Assembly (NCBI GenBank): GCA_018333395.1 | Contig: JAGXSQ010000049.1 | Span: forward strand, 1-24,447 | Source: Dethiobacter sp. | GTDB lineage: Bacteria > Bacillota_D > Dethiobacteria > Dethiobacterales > Dethiobacteraceae | Reading direction: 5' to 3' | Length of the DNA stretch: 24,447 nt | Shown: piece by piece, positions 15,086 through 24,191 of the stretch | Numbering within the stretch: position 1 is the stretch's first letter | Layout of the letters: every line of letters begins with the position of its first letter | Translations under genes and position numbers: made by a program | Notes under the pieces: model-generated | Seen by the model: only the letters and a program-made list of their open reading frames with translations | Told to the model about the DNA's origin: nothing | Database searches by the model: none

Positions 15086-15919
15086 TTATACTAACAGTTC
15101 GCACAGCCGCTCCAGGTCCTCCCGGGAATAAAACTGTATCTCCAGCCTGCCGCTGCCGCGTGGCGCCATCCTGATGCGCACGGCTGTCCCGCAAGCATGT
15201 CGCAACTTATCCTCCAAGTCAGCAAGGTAGCCGTCCGGTGGCGCTGACTTGTTTTTTTTCTCCGCCTGCCGTGACCGGGAGCCAAGCTGCTCCGCCTCCC
15301 GGACTGAAAGCCCCCGCACCTGCACCGCCTTGGCCGCTAGCACCTGTTTTTCAAAAGGAAGCGCCAGGATAGCCCTAGCGTGGCCCTCTGAAAGACGGCC
15401 TGCTGCCAACTCCTGACGCACCTCGGGGTGCAGCGACAGCAAGCGTAACGTATTGGCTACCGCGGAGCGGCTCTTGCCAACCCTTTCTGCCAACTGTTCC
15501 TGCGTATAGTCAAACTCCTCTACTAGCCTCTGGTAAGCTTCTGCTTCCTCCAGGGGATTTAAGTCCTCCCGCTGCAAGTTCTCAATCAAAGCCACCTCCA
15601 GCAACTCTCTTTGAGAGAAAGGACGAATGGTTACAGGAACTTTCTCCAAGCCCGCTATTTTGGCGGCACGCAGCCTTCTCTCGCCCGCCACCAGCTCGTA
15701 GCCCCCGGCGACAGGCCGCACAATAAGCGGCTGCAAAATACCGTGCTCCGCCACAGAGCGGGCCAACTCCGCGAGCCTAGTCTCATCAAAGCTCTTGCGG
15801 GGCTGGTAAGGGTTGAGGGTGATTGCAGCCGTTTCTACTTCCACAGCGGCAGCCTTGGGGGGCTCTTCAAGCTCGGGGATGAGTGCCTGCAACCCCTTGC
15901 CCAGTCGCTTCCTGGTCAT
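15086..15919 (-). CDS. parB: Chromosome partitioning protein ParB (Spo0J)
   Basis: The CTP-dependent DNA clamp that loads at parS and spreads to recruit SMC. The 277 residues carry an N-terminal ParA-stimulating peptide (KRLGKGLQALIP), the CTP-binding motifs GERRLRAA (79-86) and ENLQRE (113-118), a helix-turn-helix (about 139-162) and a C-terminal dimerization domain. The parS-specificity positions are ParB type: Arg151, Thr157 and Gly179 (equivalent to Caulobacter 173, 179 and 201). It overlaps the 3' end of parA by 53 bp, so the two are probably translationally coupled; AAGGAAGTG precedes the ATG. Confidence 0.96.
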   Translation of the reverse strand: MTRKRLGKGLQALIPELEEPPKAAAVEVETAAITLNPYQPRKSFDETRLAELARSVAEHGILQPLIVRPVAGGYELVAGERRLRAAKIAGLEKVPVTIRPFSQRELLEVALIENLQREDLNPLEEAEAYQRLVEEFDYTQEQLAERVGKSRSAVANTLRLLSLHPEVRQELAAGRLSEGHARAILALPFEKQVLAAKAVQVRGLSVREAEQLGSRSRQAEKKNKSAPPDGYLADLEDKLRHACGTAVRIRMAPRGSGRLEIQFYSREDLERLCELLV

Positions 15920-16673
15920 TGGCCATCACTTCCTTTGCCAATTCCTGATAAACCTCCGCCCCCTTGGAGCGGGCATCGTAGATGATGATCGGCTGCCCGT
16001 GGCTGGGCGCCTCGCTAAGGCGGATGTTACGGGGGATCACCGCCTTAAAAACTTGCTGTCCAAAAAACTTGTGTACCTCTTCGGCAACCTGCGCCGCCAG
16101 ATTAGTCCTGGCATCATACATCGTCAACAGAACTCCTTCTAGACGCAAGGCGCTGTTAAGGTGTTTCTGGACCAGCTTGACCGTGTTAGTCAGTTGGCCC
16201 AGACCCTCCAGCGCATAGTACTCGCACTGTATCGGAATAAGAACCGTATCGGCCGCCGTCAGCGCATTTATCGTCAGTAATCCGAGAGAAGGAGGACAGT
16301 CAATGATGATATAATCATAAGCATGGCGAAGCGGTTCCAGCACCCTGCGCAGGCGCACCTCCCGGGAGAGCGTAGGCACCAACTCAATCTCTGCTCCAGC
16401 CAGCTGGATAGAGGAGGGGACGACTTCAAGATTCGGCACAGCCGCCTGCTGCAAAATTTTAGTTAGCGGAACTTCATTAATCAGCGCATCGTAGACACAA
16501 AAGCGAAGGTGCCTCTTTTCCAGGCCAATTCCGCTGGTAGCGTTACCTTGCGGATCGGTATCCAGCAGCAGCACCTTTTTACCGGCCTGCGCGAGACAAG
16601 CACTTAAGTTGACGGCTGTCGTTGTCTTTCCCACGCCACCCTTCTGGTTAGCAACAGCAATTACCCTACCCAA
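15867..16673 (-). CDS. parA: Chromosome partitioning ATPase ParA (Soj)
   Basis: A 268-residue ParA/MinD-type ATPase that binds DNA nonspecifically and is regulated by ParB; in Bacillus it also influences DnaA. The deviant Walker A is KGGVGKTT (11-18), followed by DTDPQGNAT (switch I region) and the Walker B region YIIIDCPPSLGLLT. The start is TTG, chosen because GAGGTG lies 6 nt upstream and the family begins at this point. The C-terminal extension of ~20 residues overlaps the parB start. It follows noc by 141 nt. Confidence 0.96.
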   Translation of the reverse strand: MGRVIAVANQKGGVGKTTTAVNLSACLAQAGKKVLLLDTDPQGNATSGIGLEKRHLRFCVYDALINEVPLTKILQQAAVPNLEVVPSSIQLAGAEIELVPTLSREVRLRRVLEPLRHAYDYIIIDCPPSLGLLTINALTAADTVLIPIQCEYYALEGLGQLTNTVKLVQKHLNSALRLEGVLLTMYDARTNLAAQVAEEVHKFFGQQVFKAVIPRNIRLSEAPSHGQPIIIYDARSKGAEVYQELAKEVMANDQEATGQGVAGTHPRA

Positions 16674-16814
16674 TAACTACACCTCGCTTCACTCCCCCTA
16701 TATTCGCGGCACGCCAGCCTTCTCCTGCCGAAGAAGGGCGAAAAAAGGCGTTTTTAGGAGAGGGCGGGCAGACGCGAAAAAGCGTGGGTTAATTGCCTAG
16801 GAAATATCCGCGAT

Positions 16815-17669
16815 TCACGTCGGCGCATGAACACGCTCCAGATTCTTCTTCTTCGGCAAACGAATATGGATCTCCAGGTGTTCGCCGCAATCTTCTTCCG
16901 TAACTTCTGTCTCCAACCCCGCCGCACGCAAGATAGCCACGCCCTGCCGCACAGAGTTAAGGAAAATACGCACGTCTCTGATAACTACTTTCTTCCGCTC
17001 GCCTCGCCGTCCCGGCCTGTCTCTGGCCAGCAGCTCCTCTACCCGCTTGTCAGTCTGACTGACGGTCAAGCCGAGATAACAAATTTCATTGACAACTTTC
17101 AGCTGGAGCTCCTCGTTTGGCAGCTTAAGCAGCGCCCTGGCATGGCGCTCGGACAGTTCTTCGACAAGCAACAGCTCCTGAACTTTTTCCGGCAGCTTTA
17201 ACAGGCGCAACTTATTGGCGATTGTGGACTGCGACTTGCCCAAGCGCTGAGCGATAACTTCCTGTGTCAAGCGAAACTCATCGAGCAGCTGTCTGTAGGC
17301 ATTAGCCTCCTCCAAAAAGTTTAGGCTCTCCCGCTGTAAATTTTCAATCAAAGCGATAGTGGCCATAGCGCTGTCTGAAGCTTCGCGAACAACAGCAGGG
17401 ATGTTTGTCCAACCTAGAAAGCGGCAAGCACGCAAGCGCCTTTCCCCGGCAATCAGCTGGTAAGCTTCCTGACGCTTACGCAGCACGACCGGCTGCAGCA
17501 ACCCGTATGTCTTGATCGACTGCGCCAGCTCCAGAATTTTTTGCTCTGAAAAATTCTGGCGTGGTTGGTAGGGGTTAGGTCGAATTTTTTCAAGCTCTAT
17601 GGTATGGACCTCATGCACGGCAATGTCTTCTTTATCAATGTTTATCAGCTTATGCCAGGCCTCACTCAT
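16815..17669 (-). CDS. noc: Nucleoid occlusion protein Noc (ParB paralog)
   Basis: A ParB-family CTP-dependent clamp of 284 residues that blocks division over the nucleoid by tethering Noc-bound DNA to the membrane. It has CTP motifs GERRLRAC (75-82) and ENLQRE (109-114), and a helix-turn-helix KSQSTIANKLRLL. Gln147, Lys153 and Arg175 are Noc-type at the positions that separate Noc from ParB (173, 179 and 201 in Caulobacter numbering); the fourth position (184) is Lys158. The ATG at 17669 follows a GGGGGG SD; a longer frame upstream lacks Noc similarity. I cannot judge whether the N-terminus (AWHKLINI) forms the membrane-targeting helix. Confidence 0.93.
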   Translation of the reverse strand: MSEAWHKLINIDKEDIAVHEVHTIELEKIRPNPYQPRQNFSEQKILELAQSIKTYGLLQPVVLRKRQEAYQLIAGERRLRACRFLGWTNIPAVVREASDSAMATIALIENLQRESLNFLEEANAYRQLLDEFRLTQEVIAQRLGKSQSTIANKLRLLKLPEKVQELLLVEELSERHARALLKLPNEELQLKVVNEICYLGLTVSQTDKRVEELLARDRPGRRGERKKVVIRDVRIFLNSVRQGVAILRAAGLETEVTEEDCGEHLEIHIRLPKKKNLERVHAPT

Positions 17670-17720
17670 CGAATGCCCCCCTGCTCCCGATATATTTTTC
17701 AGTATATGTTCGACAATTAA

Positions 17721-17733
17721 CAGGATTATCCTG
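17721..17733. repeat. Inverted repeat upstream of noc
   Basis: CAGGAT-T-ATCCTG, a perfect 6-1-6 inverted repeat about 55 nt upstream of the noc start. It could be an operator, but no regulator is known for it and a clear promoter could not be set around it. Confidence 0.35.
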
Positions 17734-17754
17734 CCAAAAAACGGTACGCATAGC

Positions 17755-17781
17755 AAAAATCCCCGTTCTTTGAGTACGGGG
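17755..17781 (-). terminator. Rho-independent terminator after rsmG
   Basis: On the minus strand, stem CCCCGT/ACGGGG (17776-17781 with 17761-17766) with a 9-nt loop, followed directly by ATTTTT. It lies in the rsmG-noc gap and separates the mnmE-mnmG-rsmG group from noc. Confidence 0.8.
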
Positions 17782-17851
17782 CAAGATGCCAGTCCACCAG
17801 ACTATAATCGCAGCGAATGGACTGAAAAAGCAGACCTAAAGCTGGAAGCGG

Positions 17852-18586
17852 CTACATAGAGCCGAGCGGCTTTTTCTCTGGGATCCCAGGCTTGCGAGGA
17901 TATCTGGACGGTGTAGCGATAATTTTTACAAAGATAAGCAAAAGACGCTCCCCGTAGCCGTCAGGAAGAGAGTAGGGCACACTTTCCTCCAACTGTGCGC
18001 CAAGCTCCGCTAAAGCCCGGTTGGCAGCAGACAACTCCTGCTGCGCTTCCGGCCCTTTATAGGCGACAAAGCGACCGCCCAACTGAACAAAGGGCAGGCA
18101 CAATTCCAGCAGAACGGGCAGACGCGCCAGCGCTCTGGAAACAACGAGAGGAAACCGTTCTCGGTACTCGTTTTGTCTGGCCAGATCTTCGGCTCTCCCG
18201 TGCAACACCGTTAGACCATCCAGGCCGAGCAGGCCCGTGGCCGAGGTCAGAAAATCCACTCTTTTACGTGAAGAATCAAGCAGGAAAACAGGCAGCTCCG
18301 GCCGCGCCAATTTCAGCGGGACTCCCGGCATACCGGCACCGCTGCCGACGTCCAGCAGCGGACCGGCCGGAGCTGAGTCAAAGGCCAGCAGAGCAAGGGA
18401 GTCAAGGAAATGCTTGAGAAGCACTTCACGGGGCGCAATAATTCGGGTCAGGTTCGATTGCCTGTTTCCCTCTGCCAACAGTTCATAATAGGCACCAAAA
18501 AGACGAGCGGCCCCCGGCGGCAAAACTATACCGCGGCCCTCCGCCAAGCACAGCAACTCCTCCCACACGGTTACTCTAGCATCCAC
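17852..18586 (-). CDS. rsmG: 16S rRNA m7G527 methyltransferase RsmG
   Basis: Methylates N7 of G527 in 16S rRNA with SAM. About 244 residues from the GTG at 18586. The fold shows the SAM motif [21 protein letters not shown] (about 78-98), [12 protein letters not shown], and [12 protein letters not shown] in the middle, followed by [10 protein letters not shown]. The C-terminal ~20 residues are a basic tail beyond the core. The start is uncertain: TTG at 18610 has no SD, GTG at 18586 has GGAG about 10 nt upstream, and GTG at 18568 also fits the family. The first bases overlap the 3' end of mnmG. It is closed by the terminator at 17755-17781. Confidence 0.92.
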   Translation of the reverse strand: MDARVTVWEELLCLAEGRGIVLPPGAARLFGAYYELLAEGNRQSNLTRIIAPREVLLKHFLDSLALLAFDSAPAGPLLDVGSGAGMPGVPLKLARPELPVFLLDSSRKRVDFLTSATGLLGLDGLTVLHGRAEDLARQNEYRERFPLVVSRALARLPVLLELCLPFVQLGGRFVAYKGPEAQQELSAANRALAELGAQLEESVPYSLPDGYGERLLLIFVKIIATPSRYPRKPGIPEKKPLGSM

Positions 18587-20450
18587 GGCAGCTTTGCTCC
18601 AGATGGACAAGCAGGACAGCGATGTCAGCCGGAGTTACGCCGGAAATACGGCTGGCTTGTCCTACAGAGCGGGGTCGTATTTTATCCAGCTTTTCTGCCG
18701 CCTCCCGGGAAAGCCCGGACAGGGTGTGGTAAGACCAGGTGGCGGGCAGCAACTTATCCTCCAGCTTCTGGTGCCGGGCAATTTGCTGCAGCTGTTTGTC
18801 AATATACCCCTGATACTTAATCTGGATTTCAACCTGCTCAGCTACTTCTGACGCTGCCGGTTCTTCCTCGAGAAGAGAAAGGATGTCGGCATAGTTCAGC
18901 TCCGGCCGCTTTAAAAGAAGCGCGGCGCTGACAGGATTGTGCAGGGGAACGCTTCCTCTGCTCTCCAGAAAAGCATGGACTCGCTCGCCAGGTTTAATGC
19001 TTTTGCTCTGCAGACGGTCTATCTCTCTGCCCACGGCCTCTGCCTTCACGGAGAAGCGACGGTACCTTTCCTCTGAAATCAACCCTACACGATAGCCAAG
19101 CGGTGTCAGCCGCAGATCTGCATTATCCTGCCGCAGCAGCAGCCGGTATTCAGCGCGGGAGGTTAACATCCGGTAGGGTTCATTCGTCCCCTTTGTCACC
19201 AAATCATCAATCAGCACACCGATATACGCTAAAGAGCGGTCCATAATGAGCGGCTCCCGCCCAAGAACACTCAACGCCGCGTTAAGACCGGCCACAATAC
19301 CTTGAGCCGCTGCCTCCTCATAGCCGGAGGTTCCGTTAACCTGACCCGCGCTATACAAGCCCGCCACCTGCTTTGTTTCCAGAGTGGGCTGCAGTTGCAG
19401 CGGGTCTAGGCAGTCATATTCAATAGCATAACCAGGGCGCATAATTTTGACGTTCTCCAGGCCAGGAACGGTCCTCAGCATGGCCAGCTGTATTTCTTCA
19501 GGCAAGCTGGTCGACATTCCCTGCACATAAAATTCTGCCGTATCTCTTCCTTCGGGCTCCAAAAATACCTGGTGGCTGGGCCGGTCACTGAAACGAACTA
19601 CTTTGTCCTCTATGGAAGGGCAATAACGCGGCCCCACTCCTTTAATCTCTCCGGAAAACAACGGCGAGCGGTGTAGATTATCGCGGATAACCTGGTGCGT
19701 CCGCTCGCCGGTATGCGCCAACCAGCATGGTATTTGCGCGCACGGCTCAGGGAGAGCGTCAAAAGAAAAAGCGAGAGGCCGTTCGTCTCCGGGGTGAGGC
19801 TCCAGCTTGCTGAAATCTATGGAATCCCTGTGGATGCGGGGAGGCGTGCCGGTCTTGAAGCGCAACAGGTTCAGACCCTGCTTTTTCAGATAACCAGAAA
19901 GATTGATGCTGGCCAGCTGACCGTTCGGTCCGCCACAGTAGCTCAGGTCACCGATAATAATCCTGCCGCGCAGATATGTTCCGGCAGTCAGTACAACAGT
20001 GCCGGTCTGGTAGACAGCGCCGGTGCGTGTAACAACACCTTTGATTTTCCCGGCGCGGATCTGCAGACGCTCCACCATCGCCTGCTGCAGGTGCAAATGG
20101 GGCGTGTCCTCCAGCACCAAGCGCATTACCCTCTGGTACTGCCATTTGTCCGCCTGAGCACGCAGAGCGTGTACAGCCGGCCCTTTACCGGTATTCAGCA
20201 GCCTGATTTGCAGTTTTGCCTGATCAATAACTTTGCCCATCTGGCCGCCAAGGGCGTCTACTTCCCGAACTAGGTGCCCCTTGGCCGGTCCGCCGACAGC
20301 TGGGTTACAGGGCATCAGCGCTACGGTATCAAGGTTGATGGTTAACAGCAAAGTGCGGCAACCAAGCCTGGCCGCAGCAAGAGCCGCCTCACAGCCGGCA
20401 TGACCGGCACCGATAACAATGACATCATATTCTCCCGCTTGGTAGGTCAT
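18576..20450 (-). CDS. mnmG: tRNA uridine-5-carboxymethylaminomethyl modification enzyme MnmG (GidA)
   Basis: With MnmE, installs the cmnm5 group on the wobble uridine of certain tRNAs, using FAD and methylene-THF. The 624 residues match the family length. The FAD-binding motif [19 protein letters not shown] begins at about residue 12, followed by [21 protein letters not shown] and the second signature [15 protein letters not shown]. The C-terminal helical domain ends with [18 protein letters not shown]. The ATG follows GAGGTG by 5 nt; mnmE's stop codon lies at that SD, so the pair is tightly coupled. No internal stop or frameshift is seen. Confidence 0.97.
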   Translation of the reverse strand: MTYQAGEYDVIVIGAGHAGCEAALAAARLGCRTLLLTINLDTVALMPCNPAVGGPAKGHLVREVDALGGQMGKVIDQAKLQIRLLNTGKGPAVHALRAQADKWQYQRVMRLVLEDTPHLHLQQAMVERLQIRAGKIKGVVTRTGAVYQTGTVVLTAGTYLRGRIIIGDLSYCGGPNGQLASINLSGYLKKQGLNLLRFKTGTPPRIHRDSIDFSKLEPHPGDERPLAFSFDALPEPCAQIPCWLAHTGERTHQVIRDNLHRSPLFSGEIKGVGPRYCPSIEDKVVRFSDRPSHQVFLEPEGRDTAEFYVQGMSTSLPEEIQLAMLRTVPGLENVKIMRPGYAIEYDCLDPLQLQPTLETKQVAGLYSAGQVNGTSGYEEAAAQGIVAGLNAALSVLGREPLIMDRSLAYIGVLIDDLVTKGTNEPYRMLTSRAEYRLLLRQDNADLRLTPLGYRVGLISEERYRRFSVKAEAVGREIDRLQSKSIKPGERVHAFLESRGSVPLHNPVSAALLLKRPELNYADILSLLEEEPAASEVAEQVEIQIKYQGYIDKQLQQIARHQKLEDKLLPATWSYHTLSGLSREAAEKLDKIRPRSVGQASRISGVTPADIAVLLVHLEQSCRGC

Positions 20451-20460
20451 TCTTTCACCT

Positions 20461-21846
20461 CTACTTGCCGATGCAAAAATTCAGGAAGATTTCTTCCGCC
20501 AACTCGGCATGTACCGTTTCTCCGGTAATTTCACCCAAGGCTGAAAGTGCCGCATGCAGGTCGATGGCCAGAAAGTCTACAGGCTGACCGTGCTGCAGAG
20601 CAGTCTGCACCTCAAGCAAAGACTCGCTCGCCCTCCGTAACGCTTCCTTATGCCGTACCGAAGTGACCATAACCGGCTCGGGAGCCGGTGCCTCACCGCC
20701 AAAAACAGTTGCTAGTATAGACTGCTCCAAGTCTTTTAGTCCCTGTCTTGCTAAAACGGAAACGGGTACCACCCGGTGCGGATTTACCTGTTGCTCAAGG
20801 TGCCGGCACACTGGCCCGGGATCGTCTAGTAAATCTGTTTTGTTAATGACGACAAGGCAGGGCTTCTCCCCGATGACCTCCAGAATTTCCTGATCTTCCG
20901 GCGTAACACCGGCAACAGCATCAAGGACAAGGAGCGCTAGGCCGGCACCAGACAAAGCCTGCTGAGAACGTAAAACGCCGATGCTTTCCACCATATCCTG
21001 CGTTTTACGAATGCCTGCTGTGTCCACAATAACCAAGGACACCCCGCCCATGTTAATACTCTCTTCCAGTACATCCCGCGTTGTTCCGGGAATAGCGGTA
21101 ACGATAGCCCTTTCCTGGCCAAGCAACGCGTTAAGGAGAGAGCTCTTGCCGACATTAGGCCGGCCAACAATAGCGGTACGGAGGCCTTCCCGAAAAATTA
21201 GCCCCTTATCAGCCGTTTTCAGCAGCAGCCCTATTTGCCCCAGCGCTTCTGCTACGGCACCGCCGATCGTTTCCCGGGCCACTTCTTCCACATCCTGGTG
21301 TTCGGGGAAATCAATCGCCGCTTCAATCTGCACCAGCACCGGCAGTAAAGTCTCTCGTATACGCCGCACCTCCACGGATAAGCGGCCCTGCAACTGCGCC
21401 ACCCCCAGCGTCATGGCCGCCTCTGTCTTGGCACGGATGACCTGAATAACAGCTTCAGCCTGTGCTAAATCCAATCTCCCATTAAGAAAAGCACGCTGTG
21501 TAAACTCCCCCGGCTCAGCCAACCTTGCTCCGGCGGCCAGTACTAGCTGCAAAGTTTTGGCTACAGCCACAATACCACCATGGCAATTTATTTCTACGAC
21601 GTCCTCCCGAGTATAGGTGCGCGGCGCTCGCATGAAGGCAAACAGCACCTCATCTACTACCTGTCCGCTCTGCGGTTCAAGAAGATGGCCAAAGTACAGG
21701 CGGTGGCTTTCCGGCTTCCGTACACGGCCGGCAAAGCGAAAAAGAGAAAGGCCTATTTCTCTAGCTAGCGGCCCACTGATGCGGACAATGCCGATGCCTC
21801 CCTCCCCGGGCGGCGTAGAAATAGCGGCAATCGTATCTGTCAGCAT
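20461..21846 (-). CDS. mnmE: tRNA modification GTPase MnmE (TrmE)
   Basis: The GTPase partner of MnmG. The 461 residues comprise an N-terminal THF-binding domain ([23 protein letters not shown]), a helical domain, and an inserted G domain with G1 GRPNVGKS (228-235), switch region [12 protein letters not shown] and NKTD. The C-terminus is FCIGK, with the conserved catalytic Cys at 458. The start ATG at 21846 follows AAAGGAG by 8 nt; an in-frame codon at 21900 falls in the terminator hairpin and is rejected. It begins the mnmE-mnmG-rsmG group, downstream of the jag terminator. Confidence 0.97.
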   Translation of the reverse strand: MLTDTIAAISTPPGEGGIGIVRISGPLAREIGLSLFRFAGRVRKPESHRLYFGHLLEPQSGQVVDEVLFAFMRAPRTYTREDVVEINCHGGIVAVAKTLQLVLAAGARLAEPGEFTQRAFLNGRLDLAQAEAVIQVIRAKTEAAMTLGVAQLQGRLSVEVRRIRETLLPVLVQIEAAIDFPEHQDVEEVARETIGGAVAEALGQIGLLLKTADKGLIFREGLRTAIVGRPNVGKSSLLNALLGQERAIVTAIPGTTRDVLEESINMGGVSLVIVDTAGIRKTQDMVESIGVLRSQQALSGAGLALLVLDAVAGVTPEDQEILEVIGEKPCLVVINKTDLLDDPGPVCRHLEQQVNPHRVVPVSVLARQGLKDLEQSILATVFGGEAPAPEPVMVTSVRHKEALRRASESLLEVQTALQHGQPVDFLAIDLHAALSALGEITGETVHAELAEEIFLNFCIGK

Positions 21847-21882
21847 ATCCTTTGCTCCTTTGCTCTCATTTACGGCCGTATT

Positions 21883-21915
21883 AAGAAACCGCCGCCCCAC
21901 GGGCGGCGGTTTCTT
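21883..21915 (-). terminator. Strong hairpin after jag (terminator)
   Basis: A perfect 15-bp stem AAGAAACCGCCGCCC/GGGCGGCGGTTTCTT (21883-21897 with 21901-21915), 3-nt loop, starting 13 nt after the jag stop. The T-rich 3' arm (TTTCTT) serves as the tail on both strands. It separates the rpmH...jag group from mnmE. Confidence 0.8.
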
Positions 21916-21928
21916 TGCTAAGTAGTGT

Positions 21929-22549
21929 CTATTTGGGTGCGATGACTACTTTGCGGTATGGCTCCTCGCCCTGGCTGTAAGTAGAGACCGCCGGATTATC
22001 TTGCAGTGTGCTGTGAATGATTCGTCTCTCCTGGGCACTCATCGGCTCAAGCACCAGTTCCTTGCGGTAATACGTCGCTTTTTGCGCCAGCCTGTTCGCT
22101 AGCTCCTTCAAAGTTTGTTCCCGTTTTTCCCTGTATCCTTCCACATCCAAAACAACGCGCTTCCCCTGCCCGGCGAAGTTTCTGTGACAAATTACGTTTA
22201 GCAGGTATTGCAGCGCATCAAGCGTCTGCCCTCGTTTGCCGATCAAAAGACCCATCTTTGCCCCGCTGACATTTATTTCTACCACGTTTTCAGCGGTCGC
22301 TATCTCTATTGTGCCTGACAAGCCTAAATGTATCAAAACAGTCTGCATGAATTCCTGCAAATAACTTCCCGGGACGATTTTTTCCTTGACCCGCACACGC
22401 GCCTGCCTAGAGCCAATCAGACCCAAAAAACCAGCCGACGGTTCGGAAAGAATCTCGGTCTCTGCAGCATCCTCGCTTACACCGAGTGCGGCTAGGCCCT
22501 TTTGGATCGCCTCCGCAATAGTCCTGCCGCTTACTTCCACGCTTCTCAC
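21929..22549 (-). CDS. khpB: RNA-binding protein Jag/KhpB (KH-R3H)
   Basis: A 206-residue RNA-binding protein that, in other Firmicutes, pairs with KhpA and affects cell size and sporulation gene expression. It has an N-terminal Jag_N domain (EVSGRTIAEAIQKGLAALG), a KH domain with GLLIGKRG (about 100-107), and a C-terminal R3H motif ERRIIHSTL (174-182). The start is GTG, overlapping the yidC stop as GTGA. This yidC-jag pairing is conserved next to rnpA. A strong hairpin terminator follows the gene. Confidence 0.95.
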   Translation of the reverse strand: MRSVEVSGRTIAEAIQKGLAALGVSEDAAETEILSEPSAGFLGLIGSRQARVRVKEKIVPGSYLQEFMQTVLIHLGLSGTIEIATAENVVEINVSGAKMGLLIGKRGQTLDALQYLLNVICHRNFAGQGKRVVLDVEGYREKREQTLKELANRLAQKATYYRKELVLEPMSAQERRIIHSTLQDNPAVSTYSQGEEPYRKVVIAPK

Positions 22550-23187
22550 TCTTTGTCTGCCACTCCTTTCGCCGAAACCCTGTTCAGGAACAAATGATGC
22601 CCAACGGAAAGGAGATTATTAACAACCCAGTACAGGACAAGGCCGGCCTGAAAACTGACGCTAAAAAAGAGAATCATAATGGGCATCATGACTAATAGCA
22701 TCTGCTGCGACTTATCTGTCATCATAACCTTTTGTTGCCAGTAGGTAGTAACAGCGGATAAGATTGGCAAAATATATGTCGGATCCTGTTGGGTCATATC
22801 GAGCATTAAAAAATAAGGGCTGAAGCCGGCGATAGTGTCGTAAAGGCGCTGCGGATGCTCCAGGACACGAAACATGGCTATCAAGATGGGAAACTGCAGA
22901 ATTAGCGGCAGGCACCCGGAAACGGGGTTTACTTTGTTTTTCTTCCAGAGCAACATGGTTTCCTCGTTTAGTTTTTCTTTGTTGCCCTTATATTTTTCTT
23001 GGATTTTTTTCAATTCTGGTTGCAGTTCCTGCATGGATTTAGCGGAGGCCAGCTGCTTGCTGGTAAGGGGCCACGTCACCAGACGTATAAGCACTGTTAG
23101 CAAAATAATGGCTAGGCCGTAATTGCCGCTAAAATGATAGAATTCTCTTAAAATAGTATGCAAAAAATCAGTAATACCCTGAATCAT
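22546..23187 (-). CDS. yidC: Membrane protein insertase YidC (SpoIIIJ/OxaA type)
   Basis: A 213-residue Gram-positive-type insertase with five hydrophobic stretches including one near the N-terminus, and no large extracellular domain. The core pattern is LIRLVTWPLTSKQLASAKSMQELQPELKKIQEKYKGN; Arg35 is placed to line the hydrophilic groove. VSGCLPLILQFPILIAMFRVL and FQAGLVLYWVVNNLLSV follow. No signal peptide with lipobox is seen, unlike Bacillus SpoIIIJ, so the N-terminus is used as the first membrane segment. The ATG has AGGAGG 7 nt upstream; it precedes jag with a GTGA overlap and follows yidD by 27 nt. Confidence 0.95.
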   Translation of the reverse strand: MIQGITDFLHTILREFYHFSGNYGLAIILLTVLIRLVTWPLTSKQLASAKSMQELQPELKKIQEKYKGNKEKLNEETMLLWKKNKVNPVSGCLPLILQFPILIAMFRVLEHPQRLYDTIAGFSPYFLMLDMTQQDPTYILPILSAVTTYWQQKVMMTDKSQQMLLVMMPIMILFFSVSFQAGLVLYWVVNNLLSVGHHLFLNRVSAKGVADKE

Positions 23188-23214
23188 TTTCCGGCCTCCT
23201 TCTAGAAATTGACC

Positions 23215-23424
23215 TCACACCAACGGGTCCCAGCCTCCGGGATGAAAAGGGTGACAACGAAGCAGTCGGCGCACAAAAAGATAACTACCGCGCCAAGCTC
23301 CGTAGCGTTCCACAGCTTGCAAGGCATAAAGAGAACAGGTAGGCTGGAAGCGGCAACAGGCCGGTCTAAGCGGTGAAAAGAACATTCTATAGGCTTTTAT
23401 AAACAACAACAATGCTTTTTGCAT
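23215..23424 (-). CDS. yidD: YidD membrane protein insertion efficiency factor
   Basis: A 69-residue protein of the YidD family, thought to help YidC-dependent insertion. It carries [33 protein letters not shown] and ends [12 protein letters not shown], the family's conserved Cys, Tyr and HPGGxDP pattern. The ATG at 23424 fits the family start; GTG at 23442 (75 residues) is an alternative with an SD placed too close. It lies 28 nt from the rnpA stop. Confidence 0.93.
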   Translation of the reverse strand: MQKALLLFIKAYRMFFSPLRPACCRFQPTCSLYALQAVERYGAWRGSYLFVRRLLRCHPFHPGGWDPLV

Positions 23425-23452
23425 CTTTTGGGAACCACCCACTGACCTCTCG

Positions 23453-23803
23453 TTATCTAGTTTCGCGCGGGAAGAGCCCCGCCCGGCACAAAACCAGTTT
23501 CATTTCCGCAACAATCCGCTGAAAATCTCGTCCTACAGCTGCCGGCCGAGCCACAAAAACCATGTCAAAACCTTTCGGCAGCTGTCCTTCCCAGGTACGG
23601 TACGCTTCACGCATCACCCTTTTGACGCGGTTGCGTACTACTGCCACACCCAGTTTTTTACTGGTCACAAAGCCGGTCCTGTTAAATCCTAAATTGTTTG
23701 CCAAAAAGTAAAAGACGATCTCTCGCGTAGCAGCAGATCTTCCCTGACCGAACACTTGCTTGAACTGCCAGTTTTTGCGCAGTCGCTTCTTTTTTCTTTC
23801 CAT
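23453..23803 (-). CDS. rnpA: RNase P protein component
   Basis: The protein subunit of RNase P, which matures tRNA 5' ends. 116 residues from the ATG at 23803; a GTG codon just before is in frame. It opens [21 protein letters not shown] and carries the RNR signature [13 protein letters not shown] with the surrounding [12 protein letters not shown]. The start lacks a strong SD, and it lies 7 nt from rpmH, so coupling is likely. The partner RNA gene is not in the window. Confidence 0.96.
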   Translation of the reverse strand: MERKKKRLRKNWQFKQVFGQGRSAATREIVFYFLANNLGFNRTGFVTSKKLGVAVVRNRVKRVMREAYRTWEGQLPKGFDMVFVARPAAVGRDFQRIVAEMKLVLCRAGLFPRETR

Positions 23804-23810
23804 CACCGAC

Positions 23811-23945
23811 TTAAGCCGTCAGCATCTTTCTGCCCTTGGCTCGCCTTCTCTTTATAACCAGTCGCCCGGCTGCTGTGGACATTCTGCTGCGGAAGCCGTG
23901 AAGCCTTTTTCTTTTTCTTGCTTTCGGCTGGTATGTTCTCTTCAT
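23811..23945 (-). CDS. rpmH: 50S ribosomal protein L34
   Basis: A 44-residue highly basic ribosomal protein, [20 protein letters not shown]... ending [13 protein letters not shown]. The length and sequence are the family's standard form. GGAGG is 7 nt before the ATG. It is first in the rpmH-rnpA-yidD-yidC-jag operon and is driven by the consensus promoter at 23989-24018. In most Bacillota dnaA lies just beyond, reading the opposite way; that is not seen here. Confidence 0.97.
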   Translation of the reverse strand: MKRTYQPKARKRKRLHGFRSRMSTAAGRLVIKRRRAKGRKMLTA

Positions 23946-23988
23946 TCCTACACCTCCAATCGCCATTTCCCCTGCCAATATCAGAAAG

Positions 23989-24018
23989 ATTATAACTTTT
24001 TCAATCTGTGCTTGTCAA
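23989..24018 (-). promoter_or_regulatory. Consensus sigma-A promoter of the rpmH operon
   Basis: On the minus strand, TTGACA (24013-24018), an 18-nt spacer, and TATAAT (23989-23994): both hexamers are perfect. It lies about 44 nt before the rpmH start. It drives rpmH-rnpA-yidD-yidC-jag. Confidence 0.9.
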
Positions 24019-24049
24019 GCTCAGATGGCGCCAAAAACCTCATGATTCC

Positions 24050-24176
24050 GCGCTCCGCGCGTTGCGCCAAGCGCTCCGCACAGCACTGACGCATGAATAA
24101 ATGGAGGCTTGTCTGTTAAGGGTTTAAGCGGCCAAGCGAAAAATTTTTTTCGCAAAAAGCACTGGACAAGCGAAAA
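24050..24176. repeat. Short direct repeats in the rpmH/DUF4338 spacer
   Basis: GCGCTCCGC occurs at 24050-24058 and 24071-24079. GCCAAGCG is at 24066-24073 and 24131-24138, and CAAGCGAAAA at 24133-24142 and 24167-24176 (34 nt apart). A near-perfect palindrome GCGAAAAATTTTTTTCGC lies at 24136-24153. These sit beside the DUF4338 gene and could be subterminal sites of a mobile element. No DnaA box (TTATNCACA) was found in the spacer. Confidence 0.4.
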
Positions 24177-24191
24177 CGTTCATGTCATAAT
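24163..24191 (+). promoter_or_regulatory. Promoter of the DUF4338-family gene
   Basis: TGGACA (24163-24168, 5/6), a 17-nt spacer and an extended -10 TGT-CATAAT (hexamer 24186-24191, 5/6). The predicted start near 24198 falls inside the left arm of the hairpin at 24192-24230. Confidence 0.7.

Noticed and set aside
21847..21900. Longer MnmE start at 21900
   Set aside because: It would begin inside the jag terminator hairpin, and the extra residues do not match the family; the ATG at 21846 has an SD.
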